Below the pieces are notes generated by a model. That model was given only the letters and a program-made list of their open reading frames with translations, was not told where the DNA came from and did not search any database. A program made the translations under genes and the position numbers. A stretch of 64,000 nucleotides of DNA from Clostridiales bacterium (GTDB lineage: Bacteria > Bacillota > Clostridia > Saccharofermentanales > Saccharofermentanaceae), in assembly GCA_017964005.1 (NCBI GenBank), contig JAGCSR010000043.1:1-64000 (forward strand). The letters run 5' to 3'. Position 1 is the stretch's first letter; every line of letters begins with the position of its first letter. Shown one piece after another: positions 42,781 to 50,008 of this stretch.

Positions 42781-44007
42781 ATGCGTAAGATCCCTGTTAC
42801 GATCCCGTACTTTACGGATGAAGAAGAGCAAGAAGTGGCAAAGGTCCTGGCTTCCGGCTGGGTTGCTCAAGGCCCCACTGTCGCGAAGTTTGAGAGGGCG
42901 ATCGCCGAACATGAGGGTGTAGCGGAAGGTGTAGCTACAACTTCTGCCACAACATCACTTCATCTTGCGATGATAGCTAACGGTTTGGGAGCCGGCATGG
43001 ATGCCATAGCTCCCGCTTTCACGTTTGTAGCAACCGAGAATGCGATAGTCATGACAGGAGCGACACCTGTCATGGTGGATATCCATCAGGAGACATTCAA
43101 TATCGATACCCGTAAGATCGCAGAAAAGATCGAAGAACAGTATGAGTCCAGGGACGGGAAGCTGGTTAACAAGGATACCGGCAATATCCTCTGGGGTATC
43201 GTACCTGTTCACGAATTCGGCCTGTGCTGCGATATCAATGAAGTTAACGCTATCGCAAAGGAGTACGGTCTTAAGGTAGTGGAAGATGCGGCCTGCGCGC
43301 TGGGCGCCATGGTCGGAGGTGTTCACGAGGGCGGTTTCGGCAATTGCTCGTGCGTCAGCTTCCACCCCAGGAAGTCCATCACTACCGGCGAGGGCGGCAT
43401 GATCCTCACGGATGACCCTGCTCTTGCCAAGAGAATGAGAGAACTGAGGACCCATGGCAGCACTGTATCCGCAGATGCCAGAGATAAGGGCCACGGCTTC
43501 CTTCTCCCCGAATATAATGAGGCCGGCTATAACTACAGGATGACGGATATCCAGGCTGCAGTCGGTATGGCTCAGGTCAGGAAGTTTGAGGATATCCTTG
43601 CCTGCAAGCGCAGGAGAGCCGCACTCTATAATGAACTTATTGCAGCGAAGCTTCCTGAGTTTATTACCCCTGTGGAACCTGAGGGTTATTATCATACATA
43701 TCAGTCATATGTCTGCATGTTGAATATCAAAGAGCTCGGGATCGCAAGTACTGCCGAAGGCGGAGCTTACAGGAATAATATGCTGCAGACGCTCGAGGAT
43801 ATCGGTATTGCTACAAGACAGGGCACGCATGCTGTTCATATGCTGGGCTACTACAGGAACAGATTCGGTTACAAGCCGGAAGATCTTCCGAATGCCTATG
43901 CTTGTGACCATCTGTCGATCACTCTGCCTTTGTATATGCAGATGACCGATGACGATCAGGAATATGTTGTGGATACTATCCGCAAAGTTATAGACGGGAG
44001 GATCTGA
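42781..44007 (+). CDS. DegT/DnrJ/EryC1/StrS sugar aminotransferase
   Basis: A 408-residue PLP enzyme that turns a keto-sugar nucleotide into an amino sugar. The PLP lysine is present in SFHPRKSITTGEGG; EDAACALGA carries the PLP-ring Asp and the pyridine-stacking region, and the N-terminus has SGWVAQGPTVAKFE. Full length. It starts 4 nt after the Gfo/Idh gene and ends 1 nt before the SDR gene, so all are co-translated. Preference for C3 or C4 keto sugars cannot be fixed; the ArnB/PglE-like pattern would allow C4. Confidence 0.94.
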   Translation: MRKIPVTIPYFTDEEEQEVAKVLASGWVAQGPTVAKFERAIAEHEGVAEGVATTSATTSLHLAMIANGLGAGMDAIAPAFTFVATENAIVMTGATPVMVDIHQETFNIDTRKIAEKIEEQYESRDGKLVNKDTGNILWGIVPVHEFGLCCDINEVNAIAKEYGLKVVEDAACALGAMVGGVHEGGFGNCSCVSFHPRKSITTGEGGMILTDDPALAKRMRELRTHGSTVSADARDKGHGFLLPEYNEAGYNYRMTDIQAAVGMAQVRKFEDILACKRRRAALYNELIAAKLPEFITPVEPEGYYHTYQSYVCMLNIKELGIASTAEGGAYRNNMLQTLEDIGIATRQGTHAVHMLGYYRNRFGYKPEDLPNAYACDHLSITLPLYMQMTDDDQEYVVDTIRKVIDGRI

Positions 44008-44008
44008 C

Positions 44009-44974
44009 ATGGCAGATATCAAAGGTAAGAATGTTCTTGTTACGGGCGGCGCAGGCTTTATCGGAAGCCATCTGTGTGACGGTCTGTTGGAGAAAGGCGC
44101 TGCTAAAGTAGTATGTCTTGATAATTTCTTCCTCGGAAAGATGGAGAATATCGAAGAGGCTATGAAGGATGACAGGTTTGTCCTCTATAGAGACGATGCA
44201 AGAAACTTCGGCGTAGTCCAGGCTATTCTTGAGAAGGAGCAGATAGAGGTAGTCTTCAATATGGCCACGATCGCGCTCAATTATTCCTTCTTCAATCCTT
44301 TCGACGCATATATGGTCAATGTCGAGATCGCCAATACCCTGCTGGAATTGCTGAAGGTTGGCGCATATAAGACGCTTATCCATACATCTTCTTCGGAAGC
44401 ATACGGTACAGCACAGTATTCACCTATGGATGAGAATCATCCTACCGACCCCACTACTCCTTATGCCGCAGGCAAAGCAGCTGCAGACCTTATGGTTCAC
44501 AGTTTTTATAAAGTCCTGAACCTTGATATATCTATCGTAAGGCCCTTCAATAACTACGGCCCGAGACAGAATGCGGTGGGTTCGCTCGCAGCTATTATCC
44601 CGGCAACCGCCAGAAGGATCAAAGAAGGCGGAATGCCTATGGTCGAAGGCGACGGTGAACAGACCAGGGATTTCATCTATGTTAAAGATACGGTAAGAGG
44701 ACTTATCCTCGCCTATGAGAAGGAAGAATCCAGAGGAAAGATCATAAACTTGGGTTCCGGCAAGGATATATCCATCAACAGTCTTCTTCAGGGAATCTGT
44801 GATTACTACGGCTATACCGGCGAGTGGGAGCACAGACCTGCCAGAACAAGTGATGTCAGAAATCTGTGTGCAAGCTCGAAGAGAGCCAAAGAGATCCTGG
44901 GTTTTGAACCCGAGATAAGGTTCGATGAGGGGATCAAGCTGACCTTGGATTGGTACAAAGAGAAGGAGTTCTGA
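44009..44974 (+). CDS. NAD-dependent sugar epimerase/dehydratase (extended SDR)
   Basis: A 321-residue extended short-chain dehydrogenase. NAD binds at VLVTGGAGFIGSHL, the catalytic Tyr and Lys are in PYAAGK, and the Ser is in HTSSSEAYG. The motif RPFNNYGPRQ and the RDFIYVKDTVRG segment are of the UDP-glucose 4-epimerase/4,6-dehydratase group. With the Gfo/Idh oxidoreductase, aminotransferase and acyltransferase it probably shapes one modified amino sugar. It is 1 nt after the aminotransferase and 6 nt before the acyltransferase gene. Confidence 0.93.
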   Translation: MADIKGKNVLVTGGAGFIGSHLCDGLLEKGAAKVVCLDNFFLGKMENIEEAMKDDRFVLYRDDARNFGVVQAILEKEQIEVVFNMATIALNYSFFNPFDAYMVNVEIANTLLELLKVGAYKTLIHTSSSEAYGTAQYSPMDENHPTDPTTPYAAGKAAADLMVHSFYKVLNLDISIVRPFNNYGPRQNAVGSLAAIIPATARRIKEGGMPMVEGDGEQTRDFIYVKDTVRGLILAYEKEESRGKIINLGSGKDISINSLLQGICDYYGYTGEWEHRPARTSDVRNLCASSKRAKEILGFEPEIRFDEGIKLTLDWYKEKEF

Positions 44975-44980
44975 TATTCC

Positions 44981-45541
44981 ATGACTGACGAAGAGTTTGC
45001 CGCATTGTTCGAGCGCTATATGGCGCGAAAACGCGATGAGATGAAAGAGAAGTACAACCGTGTACTTCCCAGTGGCGAACTCATTTTCAACCGTTTTGAC
45101 AAATCTGAATATCTCAATTGCAAGGAAGGATCGTCCATCTACGATACCAGTGTCGTGATGGGCGATGTAAGGGTCGGAGAACATGTGTGGGTAGGTCCCT
45201 ATACTTTGCTGGACGGCAGTGCTGCGCCTCTTACCATAGGTGACAATACCACCATAGATTCCGGGGTAATGATCTATACGCATGATTCCACCAAGAATTA
45301 TGTTTCCGGCGGAGTGAATCCTTTCGATAAAGGAGAGGTCAGAATAGGCAGCAATACGGTAATAGGCAGCACATCGATCATCACATGCGGTGTAACCATC
45401 GGAGATCATTGTGTTGTAGGTGCAAACAGTTTTGTGAATAAAGATGTTCCCGACTACAGTATAGCGGCAGGCTCTCCTGCCAGGATCATCGGAAAAGTAA
45501 TCATAAATGATGAAGGAGAAGCGGAATTTGAGTATTTCTGA
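44981..45541 (+). CDS. Left-handed beta-helix acyltransferase
   Basis: A 186-residue acyltransferase. Hexapeptide repeats begin near residue 55 (VVMGDVRVGEHVWVGPYTLL) and continue through IGDNTTIDSGVMIYTHDS, VRIGSNTVIGSTSIITCGV and CVVGANSFVNKDVPDYSIAAGSPA, the catalytic His being in YTHD. It acetylates or formylates a sugar hydroxyl or amine using acyl-CoA. The last of the tight nucleotide-sugar block; the GT gene overlaps its end. Trimeric and cytoplasmic by family. Confidence 0.92.
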   Translation: MTDEEFAALFERYMARKRDEMKEKYNRVLPSGELIFNRFDKSEYLNCKEGSSIYDTSVVMGDVRVGEHVWVGPYTLLDGSAAPLTIGDNTTIDSGVMIYTHDSTKNYVSGGVNPFDKGEVRIGSNTVIGSTSIITCGVTIGDHCVVGANSFVNKDVPDYSIAAGSPARIIGKVIINDEGEAEFEYF

Positions 45542-46493
45542 TATTGATGATAAGAGGAACGGATTATCGATAGTTGTTCCTTTCCTGAACGAGGAAGAAG
45601 GCATCGTAGCATTTTGCGATGCAATTGATGAGCATTCCACGGTTTTGGATTTTCCGATAGAGATAGTATTTGTCAATGACGGTTCCACGGATAAGTCGGT
45701 GGAATTGATCAGGCAGTATGATTTCAAGAACCTGAAGAAAGTTAAGGTAGTCGACCTGTCCAGGAACTTCGGCTCGCATGCCGCGATAAGGGCCGGAGTC
45801 GCGAATGCCTATTATGATAATTGCACCTGGATGGGAAGCGATCTTCAGGAACCCATCGAGTTCCTTGCCTTGTCATTCGAACAGCTTAAGGCAGGATATG
45901 ATGCCGTATATATTGAGAAGAAGACCGTAAAGGTATCAGTCTTTAACAGGGCTTTCTCAAAGATGTATTCCAGATTGATGCGTAAATATGCAGTCAGCAA
46001 TTATTCATCAGACGGGATCAGCGTAATAGTATTCAACCACAAGATCAAGAAGCTCTTGAATGATAATATAGAATCGAATTCATCCATTATGCTTCAGATA
46101 ATGAATTCGGGATACAAGTATACGACTTTGTCTTTGGATTTCCATGAGAGATCAGCGGGCAAGTCCAAGTGGACTCTTTCCAAGAAGATCAAGTTGTTCA
46201 TCGACTCTTTCGTTGCTTTCTCGTTCATGCCCATCAGACTGGTCAGTATAATCGGTATTATCATGTTCTTCGTCGGCCTGATCGCCGGTATAGTGGTCGT
46301 TGTTAATAAGTTCATTAATCCGAGTGCGCCGTTAGGATATTCAACGGTTGCGGTTATCCTGCTGGTCGGATTCGGCATTACTAATATATCTCTCGGTATA
46401 ATAGCCGAATATCTTTGGAGAGCTTATGATGCCGCAAGGAAAAGGCCTGTATATATTGTGTCTGAGGTGTATGATCTGACAGATGAGCAGTGA
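45528..46493 (+). CDS. Polyprenyl-phosphate glycosyltransferase (DPM1/ArnC/CsbB type)
   Basis: The frame is open from ATG 45507, but AAGGAG (45513-45518) lies inside it and is ideally placed for TTG 45528, so the shorter start is preferred. The product is about 321 residues: GT2 domain with LSIVVPFLNEEEGI, VNDGSTDKS, SRNFGSHAAIRAG and MGSDLQEP, then two membrane helices (near residues 230-255 and 268-290). This is the pattern of enzymes that put one sugar onto undecaprenyl phosphate. Followed directly by two small flippase-like genes and, 3.5 kb on, a YfhO-type protein, it fits a three-part lipid-linked glycosylation pathway. Confidence 0.9.
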   Translation: MSISDIDDKRNGLSIVVPFLNEEEGIVAFCDAIDEHSTVLDFPIEIVFVNDGSTDKSVELIRQYDFKNLKKVKVVDLSRNFGSHAAIRAGVANAYYDNCTWMGSDLQEPIEFLALSFEQLKAGYDAVYIEKKTVKVSVFNRAFSKMYSRLMRKYAVSNYSSDGISVIVFNHKIKKLLNDNIESNSSIMLQIMNSGYKYTTLSLDFHERSAGKSKWTLSKKIKLFIDSFVAFSFMPIRLVSIIGIIMFFVGLIAGIVVVVNKFINPSAPLGYSTVAVILLVGFGITNISLGIIAEYLWRAYDAARKRPVYIVSEVYDLTDEQ

Positions 46494-46836
46494 AGGTAAG
46501 ATACAGACCGTAAAGAAATACGGGTTACTATACGGGGCATTTATCATCTATTCCTTAGTAGCGGTTTGTTCCAAGATCGCATCTTTTCAGCCCGATCTGT
46601 TCAGGACATGTCTGTTTCTCGGCCTTGAGGTCGTTTGCCTCGGAGTCTATGCTCTTGTCTGGCAGCAGGTGTTAAAAAGATTTCCTCTTGTTACGGCAAT
46701 GGCTAACAAGGGAAGTGTTGTTATCTTTAACCTGATATGGTCAGTAATATTGTTTTCCGAGCATGTGACGATCTTCAATATGGTCGGCGCGGCGATTATT
46801 ATCTTCGGGATTTGGATGGTATCTTCAGATGGTTAA
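46483..46836 (+). CDS. Small multidrug/EamA-like flippase subunit (ArnE/ArnF type), first
   Basis: A 117-residue protein with four predicted helices (LLYGAFIIYSLVAVCSKI; LFLGLEVVCLGVYALVW; a third before VIFNLIWSVILF; MVGAAIIIFGIWMV). The size and topology match ArnE/ArnF, which flip undecaprenyl-phosphate-linked aminoarabinose in Gram-negatives as a heterodimer. It overlaps the GT gene by 11 nt and the next subunit by 8 nt. Expected to work as a pair with the next protein, which has a premature stop. Confidence 0.82.
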   Translation: MSSEGKIQTVKKYGLLYGAFIIYSLVAVCSKIASFQPDLFRTCLFLGLEVVCLGVYALVWQQVLKRFPLVTAMANKGSVVIFNLIWSVILFSEHVTIFNMVGAAIIIFGIWMVSSDG

Positions 46837-47170
46837 GTATTATGTGATCATGATCATATCCGGGATATTGTCTTCTTTCTCGCAGATCCTGTTGAAGAAG
46901 AGCGCTGAGAAGAAAAAGGACTCCGTAATAAAGGAGTACCTGAATCCGTACGTAATAATCGGATATCTGATCATGGCTTTCTGCATGGTTCTCACTATGA
47001 TCGGATTCAAGGGAGTTCCGTTCAAGTACGGGGCTGTGCTGGAATCATTAACATAGATATATATCATGATATTGAGCAGGTTGTTCCTTGGAGAAAAACT
47101 GACGCTCAAAAAAGTGCTGGGAAACATTATAATAGTCGCAGGCGTAATAATATTCAGTTTGGGCAAATAA
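46829..47170 (+). pseudogene. Second ArnE/ArnF-like flippase subunit with in-frame amber codon
   Basis: The frame encodes three membrane helices (YVIMIISGILSSFSQILLKK; YVIIGYLIMAFCMVL; VPFKYGAVLESLT) and then meets TAG at 47054-47056. Reading on in the same frame gives IYIMILSRLFLGEKLT, then LGNIIIVAGVIIFSLGK and TAA at 47168-47170, the normal fourth helix, for a total of 113 codons. One substitution (TAC or TAT to TAG) would explain it. The remaining part could restart at ATG 47066, giving a split protein. Either it is inactive, suppressed, split, or a sequence error. Confidence 0.8.
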
Positions 47171-47188
47171 ATTTGAGAGGTGAATACA

Positions 47189-48382
47189 ATGAACGTTAAA
47201 ATCTTAGATCTTACAAGACAGTATGAGATCATCAGGGAGAAAGTGGAGGCTGCAGTTCTCGAACAGATGGCAAGCGGCGCCTATATCGGCGGTAAGGCCG
47301 TTACTGATTTTGAGAGCAAGTTTGCGGGCTACGTCGGTGCAAAATACGCCATTGCCCTGAACAGCGGAACGGACGCCCTTGTTATCGCTATGAAAGCGCT
47401 CGGGATAGGTCAGGACGATGAGATCATTACAACACCCTTTACCTTCTTTGCTACGGCCGAGACGGTTGCTATGGTAGGAGCAAAGCCCGTATTTGTTGAT
47501 GTATGTAAGGATACATACAATATTGATGTTACTAAGATCGAAGAGAAGATCACCGACAAGACGAAGGCTATCCTTCCGGTCCATATTTTCGGTCAGCCCG
47601 CAGATCTTGATGCGATAAAGGAGATAGCTGACAAGCACGGTCTTTATGTTATTGAGGATGCCTGCCAGGCTGTAGGTTCTGCCATCGGTGACAGGAAGAT
47701 AGGTTCTATCGGCGATGCGGCATGCTTCTCCTTCTTCCCTACAACGAACCTCGGAGCTTTCGGTGACGGCGGAATGATCACGACTAACGATGAGAAGATA
47801 GCCACGATCTGCAGAGCGTACAGAGAGCATGGCGGCGCTCAGAACGGCGCAAAGGCCAGATTCTATCTTGACGGCGTTAAGGATGAGCTTGCGGACAATA
47901 CTTCCAACGATCCTCTCTATAATCCTTACAAGTATTACAACTATCTGATCGCGTATAATTCCAGGCTGGATGCCATCCAGGCCAGAGTTCTCGATATCAA
48001 ACTTGATTATCTGGACGGGTTCAATGCCAGAAGGACCGAGATCGCCTCTTTCTATGAGAAAGAATTGGGCGGCATTGACGGTGTGGTTACACCTCAGGTC
48101 AGACAGGGAGTTACTCCTGTTTGGCACCAGTATGCGATCTGTGTCAAGGAGAAGGATGAACTCGGAAGATTCCTGGCATCCAAGAACATCGGCAGCGCGG
48201 CATTCTATCCTGTTCCCCTTCATCTTCAGAAGGCATTTGATTATCTCGGATATAAGGAAGGTGACCTTCCTGTGGCTGAAGAGCTTACGAAGGAGACAGT
48301 ATGTCTTCCTATATTCCCCGAGCTTACTTCAGAGGAGCTTGACTACATAGTTGAGGGCATTAAGGAGTTTTACAGGAGGTAA
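47189..48382 (+). CDS. DegT-family sugar aminotransferase (WbpE/FdtB-like) lacking the PLP lysine
   Basis: A 397-residue protein, ATG 47189 chosen since GAGAGG ends 8 nt before it. It has the family body: LNSGTDALVIAMKALGIG, TPFTFFATAETV, EDACQAVGSAIG with the PLP-ring Asp, and ends in PVPLHLQKAFDYLGY. In the family the internal aldimine lysine sits in SFFPxKNLG; here the text is SFFPTTNLGAFGDGG, Thr186 from codon ACG at 47744-47746, one base from AAG. It should be inactive as an aminotransferase unless another lysine substitutes. With the WbpD-like and WbpB-like genes it would complete the UDP-2,3-diacetamido uronate route. Confidence 0.88.
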   Translation: MNVKILDLTRQYEIIREKVEAAVLEQMASGAYIGGKAVTDFESKFAGYVGAKYAIALNSGTDALVIAMKALGIGQDDEIITTPFTFFATAETVAMVGAKPVFVDVCKDTYNIDVTKIEEKITDKTKAILPVHIFGQPADLDAIKEIADKHGLYVIEDACQAVGSAIGDRKIGSIGDAACFSFFPTTNLGAFGDGGMITTNDEKIATICRAYREHGGAQNGAKARFYLDGVKDELADNTSNDPLYNPYKYYNYLIAYNSRLDAIQARVLDIKLDYLDGFNARRTEIASFYEKELGGIDGVVTPQVRQGVTPVWHQYAICVKEKDELGRFLASKNIGSAAFYPVPLHLQKAFDYLGYKEGDLPVAEELTKETVCLPIFPELTSEELDYIVEGIKEFYRR

Positions 48383-48384
48383 AG

Positions 48385-48921
48385 ATGTCTGTATTTATTC
48401 ATCCCACGGCAGAAGTGTCTGACGAGGCGGTCATTGGGGACGGCACTAAGATCTGGAATCTTGCCCAGGTAAGAGAAAAGAGCGTTATCGGCAAGGATTG
48501 CATTATCAGCAAGAATGTCTATGTCGATACGATGGTAAAACTCGGAGACCGTGTCAAAGTTCAGAACAATGTCAATATTTATCATGGTGTTGAGGTCGAA
48601 GATGATGTATTTCTGGGCCCTTCAATGACATTTACGAATGATTTCTACCCCAGAGCATTCAACGCTGATTGGGAGATAACATACACAAAGGTCAAAAAAG
48701 GCGCTTCAATTGGTGCAAATGCTACCATAGTTTGTGGAAATACCATAGGCGAATATGCTATGATAGGCTCCGGGAGTGTGGTAACCAAGGATGTTCCGGC
48801 TTATGCTCTTGTTGTAGGGAACCCTGCCAGACAGATAGGGTGGGTCTGCAAATGCGGAGTTAAACTGGACGACGGGTTCAAATGCCCCAAATGTGGAGAA
48901 GAATACAAAGCGTTAGCGTAG
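48385..48921 (+). CDS. WlbB/WbpD-like UDP-amino-sugar N-acetyltransferase with zinc-ribbon tail
   Basis: A 178-residue hexapeptide acyltransferase. FIHPTAEVSDEAVIGDGTKI and IWNLAQVREKSVIG open the helix; NNVNIYHGVEVEDDVFLGPS, then MTFTNDFYPRA, are strongly WlbB/WbpD-like. The last 25 residues carry CKCG and CPKCG, a zinc ribbon not needed for catalysis, seen in several WbpD relatives. It acetylates the 3-amino group of the UDP-GlcNAc-uronate made by the preceding enzymes. It starts 2 nt after the aminotransferase gene. Confidence 0.92.
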   Translation: MSVFIHPTAEVSDEAVIGDGTKIWNLAQVREKSVIGKDCIISKNVYVDTMVKLGDRVKVQNNVNIYHGVEVEDDVFLGPSMTFTNDFYPRAFNADWEITYTKVKKGASIGANATIVCGNTIGEYAMIGSGSVVTKDVPAYALVVGNPARQIGWVCKCGVKLDDGFKCPKCGEEYKALA

Positions 48922-48940
48922 TTAAGGAAAGGACTTTACA

Positions 48941-49990
48941 ATGATAAAGATAGGTATTATCGGATTCGGATACATGGGGCACTTCCATTATGAGAAGGCC
49001 GGTCATTTTGATGATGTTAAGGTAGTTGCGGCTTTCGATGTGAATGAAGATAACCTGGCCGAGGCAAAAGAACTGGGAATGGAGACTTTTGACAATCTTG
49101 ATGAATTCCTGAAGGAAGACATGGATCTTGTTGTTGTCGCAACACCGAATCAGTGGCATGCACCTTACTCGATCGCTGCTATGAAGGCGGGAAAACATGT
49201 TCTTTGTGAGAAACCCGCCACCATGTCCGTTGCTGAGATAGAAGATATCATCAAGGTATCTGAAGAGACAGGTAAGATGTTCACCGTTCATCAGCAGAGG
49301 AGATTCGATAAAGACTACAGAGCGCTTTGCGAAGTCATAAGAAGCGGTGAGATCGGAAATGTCACCACTATAGAGTCGAAAGTACTCGGAGAACGCGGTG
49401 TCTGCTTCGGTTGGAGAGGAGATCCGGAATCAGGCGGAGGAATGCTCTACGATTGGGGTGTTCATCTCATTGACCAGTTATTACAGTTGTATCCTGATGA
49501 GAAAGTCGTAAGCATCTACGCAAGGATCATGAGTATCCTTACACCTGCTGTTGACGACAGTTTTGAGATCAATATGAAGTTTTCAAATGGTGTTTGCGCA
49601 AAGGTTACCGTTACCACATTTGCTTTGGAGAAACTTCCGAGATGGTATGTGTTCGGTGACAGGGGAACGCTTCGCATCGAGAATATCATGAGCACGGAGG
49701 GCAGAGCCCGTCGTATCAAGGGCGATGTTCAGGGATTCGACAGTGTTGTCGGCAAGAAAAATCTCGGACCCAGCAGAACGATGGCTCCTCTCAAGCCTGA
49801 ATTTATCGAAGAGATAGAGATCCCCGATCTTCCTGATATGACAATGGAATATTGGACAAACCTCATTGATGCGGTCAAGGGTAATGCCGAGCCTCATGTT
49901 AAGCCCGAGCAGATCTTAAGACAGATGAAGATCGTTGAGGCATCGTTTGAATCAGCAGAGAAGAACGAAGTAGTTAAGGAAACGATCTGA
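48941..49990 (+). CDS. Gfo/Idh/MocA-family oxidoreductase (WlbA/WbpB-like)
   Basis: A 349-residue NAD-dependent enzyme. IGIIGFGYMGHFHYEK binds the cofactor; CEKPATM has the catalytic lysine; MLYDWGVHLIDQLLQL contains the Asp/His pair. By context with WbpE-like and WbpD-like genes it should oxidise C3 of UDP-GlcNAcA, the step before transamination, but sequence alone does not exclude other sugars. AAGGAAAGG precedes the start. The YfhO-type gene begins 18 nt after its stop. Confidence 0.88.
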   Translation: MIKIGIIGFGYMGHFHYEKAGHFDDVKVVAAFDVNEDNLAEAKELGMETFDNLDEFLKEDMDLVVVATPNQWHAPYSIAAMKAGKHVLCEKPATMSVAEIEDIIKVSEETGKMFTVHQQRRFDKDYRALCEVIRSGEIGNVTTIESKVLGERGVCFGWRGDPESGGGMLYDWGVHLIDQLLQLYPDEKVVSIYARIMSILTPAVDDSFEINMKFSNGVCAKVTVTTFALEKLPRWYVFGDRGTLRIENIMSTEGRARRIKGDVQGFDSVVGKKNLGPSRTMAPLKPEFIEEIEIPDLPDMTMEYWTNLIDAVKGNAEPHVKPEQILRQMKIVEASFESAEKNEVVKETI

Positions 49991-50008
49991 CCGTAAGGAC
50001 TGTACCTC

